Below, in pieces: positions 44,593 through 55,832 of a DNA stretch of 64,000 nt (position 1 is the stretch's first letter; each line of letters begins with the position of its first letter). The notes under the pieces were generated by a model. It had not been told where the DNA came from. It searched no databases and saw only the letters and a program-made list of their open reading frames with translations. A program made the translations under genes and the position numbers. The stretch comes from Onthophagus taurus (lineage: Eukaryota; Arthropoda; Insecta; Coleoptera; Scarabaeidae), in contig NC_091975.1 in assembly GCF_036711975.1 (NCBI RefSeq), forward strand, positions 1,738,501 through 1,802,500, written 5' to 3'.

Positions 44593-47500
44593 ATAATGTA
44601 AGGTAGCGATTTGCTCATAATTAATCGCTTTTTTTCTATTTCTTAATTTTATTATTATTATTACTTTTTTTTGTTGAGAAAAATACTCTTCCCGTTTTAA
44701 TTTGAAGATAAAGACGTTAGTTGTAATAATAATAACGGTTATTATAACGATAATAATAATTATAATAACGACAAACAATAATTATATATGTATTAACAAA
44801 AAACTATTCTCATATGGACTTCCAAGTACATATTACATATACATATTTCTGCAAAAAATAAAAAAACATGGAGTCAATGGCAAAAAGAAAATGGTGTTGT
44901 GCCTGTTTCAACTTAAATAAGGCTTATTGTACATAGAATCTCATTAATGTTGTTATTTACTAAAAGAAGAACTGTTGCTTGGAAAAAAAGATTGATGGAA
45001 AGGAAATAACTGGATCAGTTTTACCAGAAACGTTTGTTATTTCGCCTTAGACTATTTTAAGCATTAAGTAAAAAACTTATTTATATTAAAAATTAAGCTA
45101 AACAATAATAATAATGTATACAGACGCGAAACGAAGCATCAAATTGCTTTTAACTTAACCGATTTCATAAAATAATAATTTTTAGCATTTAGTAGCAATA
45201 ACACGCAATAAGGAGGACAATTTTTCGATAGAAAACGGTATGAAAAACACGATCAGTATTAATTAATAGACGAAAACTAATCGAAATTAACTTTAAAAAA
45301 AATTAAAACTACATAAATCGTATTAGCGTGTACTTAAACTAATATTTAAAGAGAAAAAGAATAATAACTAAACCCCAATCTCAAGATCTCACTTTGCGTA
45401 GAACTGCGTTCATTTAAATCGATTTAAAAAAAAAAAACTTCCTTAAAACTATTTTGTCGACGCTTGCCAAAAGAATAATAGATAAGAAGGGAAAATCCCA
45501 GTTAATCTTCCAAAAAAAATCTTATTTTGTATTACTTAACAGGGTTTGTTTATTATTAATAAGTAATTAACAATTTATTCAGGAAAATGTTGAAATAAAA
45601 CGAAAGTTTGAAGGGTTAAAAAAAAATAAGGTTGATATTTTATTACCTAACTTCAAGTGAATGAAATTGGTACAGTGAAGACGTCAAATATGTAATCTAT
45701 ACTTCGTAAAATAAAAAGTAGTCACCCATGGTTCTTAAACGACAAAACATATTTTTATTACTTTATTTAACAAAAATAGAAGTATGTAATACATACTATT
45801 CAAACTAAAATACTCATCTGGGTCATTATCGGATTTATCGTCTTTATTTACCTCATCCGCTCGTTATAGGCGATACAAAACATGCAACATAATTAGTTCG
45901 TTATAACCGAGATTTTTAAAATTGTAAAGATAGGACTTAAAGGCATGCTCGTCTTCACTGTATTGTTATTATTCTAGGATATTGAAATTTTTTTTGGATC
46001 ATTAGAACAAACCCTAATAAGATTTTTTTGTAACTCCTAATTTTCTTTACAACTCCTCATCTAGTCAATCAAAAAAAAAAAGAAATCGTTTTTTCCCTAA
46101 AAAAGAAAAAGCATCCCTTCAAAGATGACTTTTCTTTCTCTCCTACATTCCTTAATGTTTTTTTTAATCGAACAAAACGGTTTTAATCGTACCATTCTTT
46201 AAATTTTAATTTAAATTTACAAGAAACTAATTAGATATGTGATTTACGGACCAATGTGTCGCTTACGACGGCTGACTGCCGAATAAAAAAAAAATAAGCT
46301 GTTAAAACCCCTTTTTTATCTAAGTAAAAAGATCTCGATTGATTTCCGTTCCTTTTTAAACCTACTGAAATGTATTAATTCAAGTTTATGATATAAAAAA
46401 TCGGTTGGAAAATTAAAAAAAAAATTAATAAATAAATACTCGTATGTTTTTTCTTTAGTGGTGTATTAATACACAAAGTAACTGTGATATTTATCGTAAG
46501 TTTTTAATAGAATAAAAATCATTGAGGTTTTTTGTAATTGGAGAAATTGGGGTTTAAACACTTAAATAGAAACTTCCGTAATTTAAAACATAAATAAACT
46601 CATAAACTCGATAATATTAGTTTAAAGGAAAAAAATGATTTTTAATAATTAATAATTTAATAAAATGTACAAGGCAGTTATTTTCTTTTTTATTATTAAT
46701 TGATTTATTAATTATTTTTTTCAAATACGTTCCGTGACTGTTTTTTTTTTAATTTTAAGTAATTTATTGTAGAACGCCGTTCGAAAAAAAATGGTGTATG
46801 ACTGCTCAAACCTTGTGATAATTGTTAGGTAGCGGCAGGTGCATATACAAAAAAAAATTAGGTCGGGCTCCCGTTTCAAAGTGCCAAAAAACGTTAAAAA
46901 CCTATTAAAATAAAAAGTTTTGGGGGAACGGAGCCCAACCGACGGTGTCAGTGCGTTCGATAAGCAACAACAAAAAGAAATTAAAAAACCATAATAATTA
47001 AAACATTATTAAATGGTGTTTGCTTATTGGGGCGCTTTCTCTAATCCGTTATTAAACAGCAATAAGTGTTGTGAGACAAGAATTAAGCCCTCTATTTTTG
47101 TATTAGACTATTCCTAGTTGGTAGAACTTAAAAAAGAATGAAAATTGTAATAATCAAGTTTTCCTCAAGTTTTAATCCGTTAGTTCCCATCACGCCCCCT
47201 ATATTCAAAACGAACGGTTTTCTCAAACCAATCCCAAATTAAAATAAAAATTAAAATTAAACAACTTCGATAAGACTCTCGAAGCGTTTTGATTGTTGTA
47301 AATATAAGACGTAAACGTTAATAATCGATAACGCTGGGCCTTTTAAAATCGTTGGTACAATTTTGAGTAAATTTTTTTTAAAAAATTGCATCATCGGTTT
47401 TAAGGGGTGTATAACTTTAAGGATTTAAGTATTTAAGGATTTTACTCTCGGTCAATAAATATTATACATAATATATCTTTTATCGAAACGAATATAAACA

Positions 47501-50500
47501 CTGGATCAAAAAAAAAAGGATTAGAAAAGATTTTTGGAACATAATATCTACAAGATAACCATTAAAATGAACGAAAATGAGAAGAAAATAAGTATTATAC
47601 TATTATTATTTTGACGTATTATAGAAAAGTAACGAGAAACTTAAAAAAATAATTAAAAAAAATTAGTGTTAGTTTTTTGTAGTAAGTATGTTTGTGTGTA
47701 GCGTAGTCTACATTGCACTGTAGTAGAGTTGTATTGAATAAAGTAGTCTTATGAACGTAGAGTATTGCTGTGCTTGTTCAAAATACAAAAAAAAAATAAA
47801 TTACCTCGATATTATACATATTTAACTTGCTTGACAAAAAAAACATAACATCATACTTAAAAAAGCAGATAAAAACGCGATTTTTTATTTAAAAAAATCG
47901 TTGCTACCGCTATTTATTATTATTACCTATTTACTTAATACTCACCACTATTTACTACTATTACTACTATTTAGCTGTTGTAACAGTAACAAAAAGTATT
48001 AATTAATAGTTTTAAAAAAATGTTACAAATACATTTTTAATTTTCCCCAAACATCCTTTTAATTTAATTTTAATTTCTTTCTTTTACCCATAATTTCTTT
48101 TTTATCAAATAATTCTAGTCCTTTTTTTTAATTATAAAAAAAAAATAATCACTGCTTACTGTGATAACAGTCTGGTCACTCACTGCACGGTTTGTGTCTG
48201 TGTATAGCTGTTTTTTCCCGTGCCTTACCGCACTGCGGATCGGACAATACTTAAAAAGAAATACCGAGAAAAAATCTTAAAAAAATAATAATGTCGATAT
48301 TAAAAAGAAACAAACATCGAGTGAGACCAAAATGATAAATGGAACTGCGGAAACAAAAAAAACTTTTAAAACGCTGATTAAGAACGAAATAAAGTTTTAA
48401 AAAAGATCCTTTGTAGATATACTACAAAATTAACTAGAGTAAATAACAAAACTTTGTAGAGTGTCGTAGAATACTTGGCCTGTTTGTGTATGCAGTAGAA
48501 GCAATTATTCTCTTCCCCCGACCCCCCTTTTCTTATTAATATGGAGTCATAAAAATTTGTTTAAAAAAAATATTTGAAATGTAAATCATTAATTAATATT
48601 AATCTAACATTACTTTAGAATTATTCCCTTCTCTTCAATAACACCATGATGCTTGCGTATCATGGTTAATCCTAATAAAATTAGGGAATTTCATATAACT
48701 CGCAATATATGAATAGACAGTAACCACAATTACGAAACTACTATGGACTTCCATAAAATGCAACATTGCTTAATAGTACAGGCATTGGAGTTTTGCTTGG
48801 AAAAAGGTGACGTCCTTATGATAACCTGAGTTTTCGGCCGTCTTTAGAGACATGCGGCTGAACCCGAATAATTCTAGTTCTTGGTCTAGTGCTAGTAAAC
48901 TAACACTAGACATAAGAACTAGAAATATTCGGGTTTAGCCGTGCGTCTTCAGACATCAATTATAATCATTTTTAAGATAATCAAATTTCAAGTAGTTTTC
49001 TTTAAAATTTTTATGACTCACTATATTATTTTTTAATTTAATAAATTTGTTATTTCCCATGAAGTAGGATTTTTGATTAAAACAAAAACAAGTACCTCTG
49101 CTTCATCGATGTGTTTTTGATTTTCCTAATTCTTTTCATTTTATTAATTAATCGTATTTTTAAACGTTGCATTTTTTCTTAGGGGCATTTACTTAGAAAC
49201 GAGGCGTAGGTTTTATTATTCTTATTACTATAACTATAAAGAGGTTTCTATCTTTCTTTGATTTATTTTTACTTAGATTTATTTTTAGAAGTTGTTCTTT
49301 GCGTAGATTTTTTTAAAAACAAAATAAATCAAAAAAAAAATCATTTCTCAAGAAAATTAATAAGATAAAATTGGGAACATGTACTCTTCGTTCATCGTTA
49401 GACAAAGACGTGCCTTGTTGTCTTCCTTGGCCTTTGTTGTTTTAAAAAAGAAAAAAAATCAAGACGATGACAACGCTAATTAAATTTAAAATTTTCAAGC
49501 GTTCATACAATAATCAAAAATGATTATTAAAATCAATTAATCAAGACAAGGAAATAAAGTAACGCAAGAGGAAAATGAAACGACTGTTACAGACGAAAAA
49601 ACCCCCTGACATATCGTTTTTTGTAATATAACGAAAATGATTAAGAATTTAAAGCAAAAAAATAATAAAATAACCATAGGTTTAAGACTCTTCTGTTTAA
49701 TAGACTCCTACTACTACATTTTAAAACATTAAACGCAAAAAAATATTCCAAAGATTTAATTTTTTTGGATTTAAAAACGATTTTTTTCTAATCCAAAAAA
49801 AATATATTAATACAGTGTCAACTTACAGGCCTAAAGTACAAATAAATTTCGTTTTGAAATGTGTACAAATTTGTCCTTTCTTTTTATTTTATTTCTAGTA
49901 AATAATCCCTTTTTATATTAATTTCATTATTTTTGTGTGTTTATGGATAATGGTATAATCTCATATTTTTAAGATCAAAATAAGTCCATATTCGGATTCT
50001 AGTTAAAATCTCTACAGTGAAAGCTCTCTAATAAGCGGGACAGTGACGCTTCCATTACTTTTGTCCACTTATCAGAGATGTCCTGAGACATCTCATACAG
50101 AGCTTACGAGAAAAGTCGTATGTTCGAATAATTAATGATTTTAGTTTAGAAATCATATTCAATGTGTCTTTATAAAATGTGATTGGATCCTCTTCCCGTT
50201 TTCCCTCAATTTCAACATTTTCCGAAAAGTTTGTGTCATCTGTATCGACGTTTTGATCAAGAGTTAAATCTTCTGATGTTTTTACATTATCTATTCCCAG
50301 TTCTTTACTACATATATGTAAATCAGCTAGACTCGCAAGTGGCAAATTATGTTCACCATCGTAGTCACTGTCAGTTGAACTTCCTTGCTCCATTTGTTGA
50401 AACAATTTCTAATTGTTAGATTTAATAAAATACAAGCTCTCTGTTGTCACTTCGACGTCTTCGTCTGATTACTCACGCGCCCGCTTAAGGGAAAGAAATT

Positions 50501-51760
50501 TATATATGAAAATATAAGTTTAGGGTTGATTCTAAGATTTTTGTCCGCTTATTAGAGCTGTCCGCAAGGAGAGCTTTCACTATATTATAAACATTTATCG
50601 CCAAACAGTTATATTTTGTTATAAAACTTAATCCATCTATCAAGTAATGAGACAATGAAGATTTGGTGCACACTTCAAAGTTATTATGCAAATTAAATAT
50701 GTACATTTTATTTCAATATTTCTATCGGTCTATATTCCCTGGTTGCTGGAAAATCCATTCTTCTTAATTATTGTACGTGACACAATCTCAAAAAATAATC
50801 CTTATCCCTTATTGAACTATGATGTGTGTAGGATACAGGGAGATCTCCAAGTTGATAAACAAGTATCTTTTGCCAATAATTTAGCATTATTTTCCGCCAA
50901 TCTTGCTTTGCACAATCGAGTTCCTTTTGAGGCAATTCGTGATGAAGCCAGATTTATTTCGCTCTTAATAAAATAATTAGAACAGATAAGTTGGTATCGA
51001 TTAAATCAGTAAAAATCTTACCTTTCTCATTGTAATCCGCTTTCTTGACAACATTTTTTTCACTTCACCAGTCTACATTTTATTGTTATCCGAATCTCCC
51101 GGAGATTCAAATTAAGTATTTAATAAAGTACATAGTTAAGTACATGATATAATCAATCAAATTAACTACGAATGACTTATAATAGAGTTAATTAATTAAA
51201 CAAAGCAATCGACCTATTTTGATCTCAAAAATAAGTTTTATATTAACCCACATTTTTAATAAATACGAAATGTTACCAAGAAAATGTGAAGTTTTAATTA
51301 GTTAAATCGTAAGGTTTGTATAAATTTTATTTAAAATGTCATTTTTTGAAACTTGATGTAGCGCCATCTTTTGGTGTCTTTCCCAAATTTAATAATTAAA
51401 CATTTTTATTGAAAATAAATTAAAAAAATTACTAAAATTCGACTACGATAACATTAAAAATCAGTTTTTGTTTTGGATTTTAAATAAATTTGGTTTGGAT
51501 AACATTTTTTTTAACTGATTTTTAGTTCCAAATTGAGGTTATGTTTGATATTAAAGTTTGATTTCAAAATGATTTTATTTATACGTATCATTTCTTACCT
51601 CGGGATGTTGTCTTATGTAAAAATCGACAGTGTCTTTTCCCCTCCAAAACGGATTATTCTAATAAAAATACAAACAAAATTAAGATGAATTTTTTTAAAT
51701 TTAACAAGATATAAGTTTACTTACAGGATCGGCAAGTTTTTTACTCATTTTGATACCCAT
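42874..51760 (-). CDS. NDUFA4/MLRQ-like small mitochondrial membrane protein (3' end missing)
   Basis: Minus-strand coding exons: 51760-51725 ([12 protein letters not shown]), 51658-51599, 43264-43173 and 42940-42874. Every boundary is GT-AG and every phase fits (0, 0, 2, 0), giving 85 residues ending in an open frame at a gtaaga donor, so a last exon is still unlocated. From [12 protein letters not shown] to RPDYC the protein aligns without gaps to the NDUFA4 pattern HP-x3-P-x-FV-x2-G ... L-x2-PD-x-C, around a single hydrophobic segment (about residues 35-53). NDUFA4 is an inner-membrane subunit associated with cytochrome c oxidase. The similarity is modest and the N-terminus is longer, so an insect paralogue or another small respiratory subunit is possible. 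The 8.3-kb intron contains the RRM exons and 3' UTR of Rbp6 on the other strand. Confidence 0.6.
44593..47765 (+). other. Rbp6: Rbp6 3' UTR
   Basis: AT-rich, no gene on either strand. A canonical AATAAA at 47737-47742 followed by a GU-rich stretch (gctgtgcttgttc, about 47767-47779) is the best end point, giving a 3' UTR near 3.2 kb. Weaker AATAAA signals upstream (for example about 45595) and one at about 48391 could give other ends. A Pumilio-type tgtaaata lies near 47297. Confidence 0.5.
47662..47747 (+). promoter_or_regulatory. Cluster of Musashi-type binding motifs at the Rbp6 poly(A) site
   Basis: Six matches to the Musashi consensus (G/A)U1-3AGU fall in 86 bases: ATTAGT 47662, GTTAGT 47668, and GTAGT at 47679, 47703, 47720 and 47743. 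They surround the AATAAA at 47737. This suggests that Rbp6 binds its own message, an inference from motif density. Confidence 0.45.
47766..50012. other. Intron of the NDUFA4-like gene, downstream of Rbp6
   Basis: No gene seen. 48660-48965 holds a reversed copy of the composite repeat (tttcatataactcgcaatat, acgaaactactatgg, gcttggaaaaaggtgacg) joined to a foldback core (cggctgaacccgaat, atattcgggtttagccg). The rest is AT-rich with homopolymer runs. Confidence 0.45.
50013..50584. mobile_element. Pogo/Tigger-type DNA transposon remnant
   Basis: The ends are inverted: cagtgaaagctctc with ctaataagcggga (from 50015), and tccgcttattagagc with gagagctttcact (to 50582), flanked by TA at 50013-50014 and 50583-50584. 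The terminal sequence and TA target fit pogo/Tigger elements. Only the C-terminal part of a transposase frame remains, so most of the element has been deleted. Confidence 0.65.
50055..50405 (-). pseudogene. Tigger-like transposase C-terminal remnant
   Basis: A 116-codon minus-strand frame starts [19 protein letters not shown] and is acidic, with [10 protein letters not shown] resembling the acidic tail with a LPL/IPLSQL-type box of pogo-group transposases. No helix-turn-helix or DDE catalytic segment is present. The frame lies inside the inverted repeats. Identification rests largely on context. Confidence 0.4.
50585..51590. other. Intron of the NDUFA4-like gene, no gene recognised
   Basis: A 96-codon open frame at 50686-50976 (+) has no known motif and is probably chance. 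A 13-mer agcgccatctttt begins at 51360 and recurs at 53069 and 53237. Otherwise AT-rich. Confidence 0.35.
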
Positions 51761-52016
51761 TTTTTTATTTATTGTATTTTTCGATTTTCACTAAAATTTT
51801 GTAAAAAGTTTATATTTTTAAAGTAAGTTACATTGACATTTTATTCTTGACAAAGTCTTTTTTTGTTTTTTTTTTTTAATACGGTTACTTTGATCGTAAC
51901 ATAAAATAAGTTTTGTGTGTTATTTGGGTTGCCTATTTTACCCGTGATAAAACCGTCGTACGATTTTCTTCATTTTAAACAAGGTCACGTATTTTTAGGT
52001 GATTCCACAGTACAAA
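51761..52016. promoter_or_regulatory. Shared promoter between the NDUFA4-like gene and BPHL
   Basis: Start codons of the two divergent genes are 256 bases apart. The space is AT-rich with no clear TATA box. Both products are predicted mitochondrial, so a common bidirectional promoter is reasonable (inference). Confidence 0.5.
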
Positions 52017-53019
52017 ATGTTATCTTTTAGTTGTAAACTCCTAAAAATTCCTTCTAATAGAAATTTAATTGTAAATTTATGCAAATATTCTACTATAAAG
52101 GTAAGTAACTAATTTTATTGTATTCCATAAATTAAGATCTAACATTTTATTGTTTATAAGGAAACTAAAATTCAAGTAAAAAATCAAACAATAAATTATG
52201 TAAAAGAAGGAAATGGTCCCCATAAAATCCTCTGTTGCCCTGGTGCTCTTGGAACAATTTGGAGTGATTTTAAACCACAAATAGAGAAATTAGATAAGAA
52301 TCAATTTACAATAATCGCATGGGATCCTCCGGGATATGGATTTAGTAGACCACCGAATCGAGTTTTTAACAAAGAATTTTATAGAAACGATGCTGATATG
52401 GCTTTTGAATTTATGAAAACGTTAGGGGAGGATAATTATTCCATTTTAGGGTGGAGTGATGGTGGAATTTCAGCAATGATTTTAGCAGCTAAATACCCCC
52501 AAGTCTTGCGTAAATTAGTCACCTGGGGATCAAATGCTTACATTATCGAATGGGAATATCAACAATATGAAAGTAAAAAAATATGCTGATTATTTAAAAA
52601 TTCTTGGTGGAATTTTTTGTAGAAATTCGCGATGTAAGTAAATGGTCGGAAAGAATGCGTGCACCATTGGTAAAATTGTATGGAAATGATGGCTTGCAAA
52701 AGATGTGGGGAAGTTGGTGTGATGCAGTTGGGGAATTATACAAAAACGGAGGCGATATTTGCAAAGCAGATTTAGTAAAGATAAAGTGCCCTACTTTTAT
52801 ATTACATGGTGATAAAGATCCTTTAGTAGCACCTGAACATCCTGAGTTTTTAACTAAAAACATTAAGAATTCAAGGTAATAATAATATGATATCGTTAAT
52901 TTATGATGTTATTGTGTTCATTTTTTAGGTTATATAAGTTTCCAGATGGTAAACACAACATTCATTTAAAATATTCTGATGAATTTAATGATTTGGTGAC
53001 TAAATTTCTTTTAGAATAA
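52017..53019 (+). CDS. BPHL: Valacyclovir hydrolase-like alpha/beta hydrolase
   Basis: Serine hydrolase of the BPHL family; hydrolyses alpha-amino acid esters in mammals, physiological substrate unclear. Exons 52017-52100, 52161-52572, 52623-52875 and 52929-53019 join in phase (0, 1, 2), giving 279 aa against about 291 in human. The catalytic triad is visible: Ser127 in GWSDGG, Asp231 in HGDKDPL and His259 in DGKHNIH. Other family marks are CCPGALGTIWSDF, WDPPGYGFSRP and IRDVSKWSERMR. The first exon (MLSFSCKLLKIPSNRN...) is basic with hydroxylated residues and no acids, consistent with a mitochondrial targeting peptide. An AATAAA lies at 53063. Confidence 0.93.
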
Positions 53020-53435
53020 GAAATTTGTTGAAATTAATTAATAAAATAATTTGAAATCTTTAAATAAAAGCGCCATCTTTTATTTCAAATAATAATCATA
53101 TTTTAATTCATTTTATTATATTCATTATTATCATTTACAAATAATGCGCACAAAATTAAATTAATTCTTTGAAATATAATAATTTCCCTTTAAATTAATT
53201 AATATTTTTGATTAATTTTAATTAATTTATTAATTCAGCGCCATCTTTTACTGTTATTTAAAACTATTTTGTCATTCAAAAAAAAAAAACGCCAAATATA
53301 AATTCCTGTAAATATCTTTATAAATTAATAGCACAAAGTCCATTTATGTTAAAAATTAATTCACGTCGCATATACAGTAAATTAATAAAAAATTTATTAA
53401 TTTAACTTGTTTGAACCTCGCCAGATGGTGTTACA
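53020..53435. other. BPHL 3' UTR and pyrophosphatase promoter
   Basis: AT-rich spacer. The BPHL poly(A) signal is at 53063-53068. Two of the three copies of agcgccatctttt lie at 53069 and 53237. The pyrophosphatase start follows cgccagatggtg (E-box like) at about 53420. Confidence 0.45.
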
Positions 53436-55050
53436 ATGTTTGCCACCGGTCGTTATTCGCACGTGCTCATTAACGTCAAAAAATTCATCTGTCAAAAACC
53501 TTTTACATCGATTAGAAACGTTCCCGCGTTAGTATCCCGTTTGCAGTCAACCGTTACGCATAAAATGGCTTATTCCATAGTAGAAAGAGGTTCCCCGAAC
53601 ACCCAAGATTATCGGGTTTACATTAGTAAGTTAAATCTAACCTAAAAAATTCTAACCTCAAATGATTAATAAATTTGTAACAGAGGATCAAAATGGTCCG
53701 ATTTCACCGCTTCACGATATCCCTTTGGTAGCAGACGCCGTTAAGAAAACCTACAATATGGTTGTGGAAGTACCAAGGTGGACTAATGCAAAAATGGAAA
53801 TTACAATGAAGGAAACTTTGAATCCAATTAAGCAAGATGTAAAGAAGGGAAAAGTTCGATTCGTAGCTAATTGTTTCCCACATCATGGTTACATATGGAA
53901 TTATGGAGCTTTACCACAAACTTGGGAAAATCCGGAACACTTAGATGATGGAACGGGATGTAAAGGGGATAACGATCCAATTGATGTTATTGAAATCGGG
54001 TACAGGGTGGCTAAAAGAGGCGAAATTCTTCAAGTGAAAGTTTTAGGAACTATTGCTTTGATAGATGAAGGTGAGATTTCTTGAAAAAATGACCAACCCA
54101 TAAAGAGAAAGTCAAAATTAAAGGTTAATATCATTTTTTGTGCATTATCTAATTGAATAATCAATATAATTCTTGACCTTCAACTTACATATTGTAGCAC
54201 TTATCAAGTTATGAGATAAAGTAAGAATTGCATGTTTCAATTACATAATGACTGAATTGATTGGATTTTTAAAATTTTTATATCTTTTGATAAGCTACTT
54301 AGTAATAACCTAATTGTTTTTTTTTACGACTCAAATTCCATTAATCAAAAATACTCAAGATAACTAAAATACTTATAAAATTATTTGTTTTTTTGTTTAA
54401 GGCGAGACTGATTGGAAGGTTTTGGCTATCGACGTAAATGATCCGATTGCTGACCAAGTAAATGATATTCCAGATGTTGAAAAACATTTTCCTGGATTAC
54501 TAAAAGCTTCAGTGGAGTGGTTTAAAATCTATAAAATTCCCGATGGTAAACCAGAAAATCAATTTGCTTTTAACGGTGAAGCAAAACCAGCAGCTTTTGC
54601 TCAAAATGTTGTTGAAGAAGTCCACGGCTTTTGGAAATTGTTGGTGAATAAAGAGGTTGATGGAAATGGAATATCTGTGTAAGTTTATAACTATCTTTTT
54701 AATGTAAAAATCAATTTTCTTACATTTTTTTAGTGTAAATACAACAATTGATGGGAGTCCATTTAAAATATCATCATCTGAGGCGAATGATATCGTAAAT
54801 AAAACACCTCCTTTGGCACAACCACAACCCATAGATCCAATTGGTAATTAAACTCTTATTTATTTTTGCTTTGTTGAGTGTTGAAACTTTCTCTTTCAGT
54901 TGACAAGATATTTTTTGTGAGGAATAACCAATCTTGTTCATGCAAACTGTAGAATTTGTGCCTTTTCTTTTGTTAATATTAATTTTGTAAGTTGTTATAA
55001 TTCATTATTCTGTTTCAGTGGATAAATGGCATTACGTTCATCTCAAGTAG
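53436..55050 (+). CDS. Nurf-38: Inorganic pyrophosphatase (Nurf-38 orthologue)
   Basis: Hydrolyses diphosphate to two phosphates; in flies the same protein is the NURF-38 chromatin-remodelling subunit. Exons 53436-53625, 53684-54070, 54402-54678, 54734-54843 and 55019-55050 join in phase (331 aa). The family I signature [12 protein letters not shown] is at about 158-169, with metal-binding Asp159, Asp161 and Asp164; [29 protein letters not shown] and [15 protein letters not shown] are also typical. The first about 44 residues are basic and Ser/Thr-rich, as in mitochondrial leaders, and a second Met (MAYSIVERG) would start a cytosolic/nuclear form. An alternative last exon (54900-54952) gives a different C-terminus. 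Confidence 0.93.
54900..54952 (+). other. Nurf-38: Alternative terminal exon of the pyrophosphatase
   Basis: A strong acceptor (ctctttcag) starts an in-phase reading [17 protein letters not shown] then stop. The downstream exon at 55019 reads [10 protein letters not shown] then stop. Both complete the same split codon to valine and begin VDK, so either can end the protein. The second resembles the usual K-W family ending better. Confidence 0.45.
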
Positions 55051-55832
55051 AACATGGGATAGATTAATTTTAACCGGAAAGGTTCTTTTTTAATAGAGCA
55101 AAAATGGGCTGCATTTGTGATTAACATTTAGTTATTTATCTGTATTTTTTATTTTCATGGTGGTTTTTTTTTTATCTAAACAATACAATATCTAAGTCGG
55201 TTGTATTTACCAGTGTAAAATTACATTTATAAGTGAAACAACTTGTGAAATAAAGATGTTAGTTATTTATTAGTACCATTTTTTAAGATAGGCAACCAAT
55301 CACACATAGCGTGTATGGGTGTTGCCTTAGAAAATATATTAATTATAATAATAGTATATTATTATAGGAGCATATAATGAGGGCTATTATTCACTAAGGT
55401 TAAGTTTATGTCACGAGCGTAGCGACTGATAAAATTAACCTGAGTGAATTATAGCTCATTATATGTGAGTAGAATACTATACTTTGTCCATGACTACTAC
55501 TGAATTTGATTCCATAAATTTATTTTATAAACAAATAAATAATATAATGTTGTTTTAGCCTGGCAAAATTGTTTATTGCATTTGAAATAAATAAAATATT
55601 CGTTGGCGCCCCTCAGAGACTAACCGACTAAGTGGTAAAGTAGGCTCTTAATGATTTATCTTAATTAAAAAATATTTTAACTTTATTTTCAATTTATTTA
55701 CACTTAGGAATGTCTCACAATTACATCATCTATACATAACAATAAAAGAAAGAAAAAATTTACAACATTACCTTTAATACTATTACGACTAAATTCCTTT
55801 TATATTATAATTATTTGTGTTTAATAATTAAT
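55051..55832. other. Pyrophosphatase and ATP6AP2 3' UTRs, with a hairpin repeat
   Basis: The pyrophosphatase AATAAA lies at 55249-55254. A hairpin at about 55369-55473 has arms cataatgagggctattattc and its near complement gaattatagctcattatatg around a loop with cacgagcgtagcgactg; it looks like a tiny MITE. ATP6AP2 ends on the other strand from about 55680. Confidence 0.5.

Noticed and set aside
50686-50976. 96-aa plus-strand ORF next to the pogo-type remnant
   Set aside because: No known motif and outside the inverted repeats. It could be a relic but nothing supports a call.
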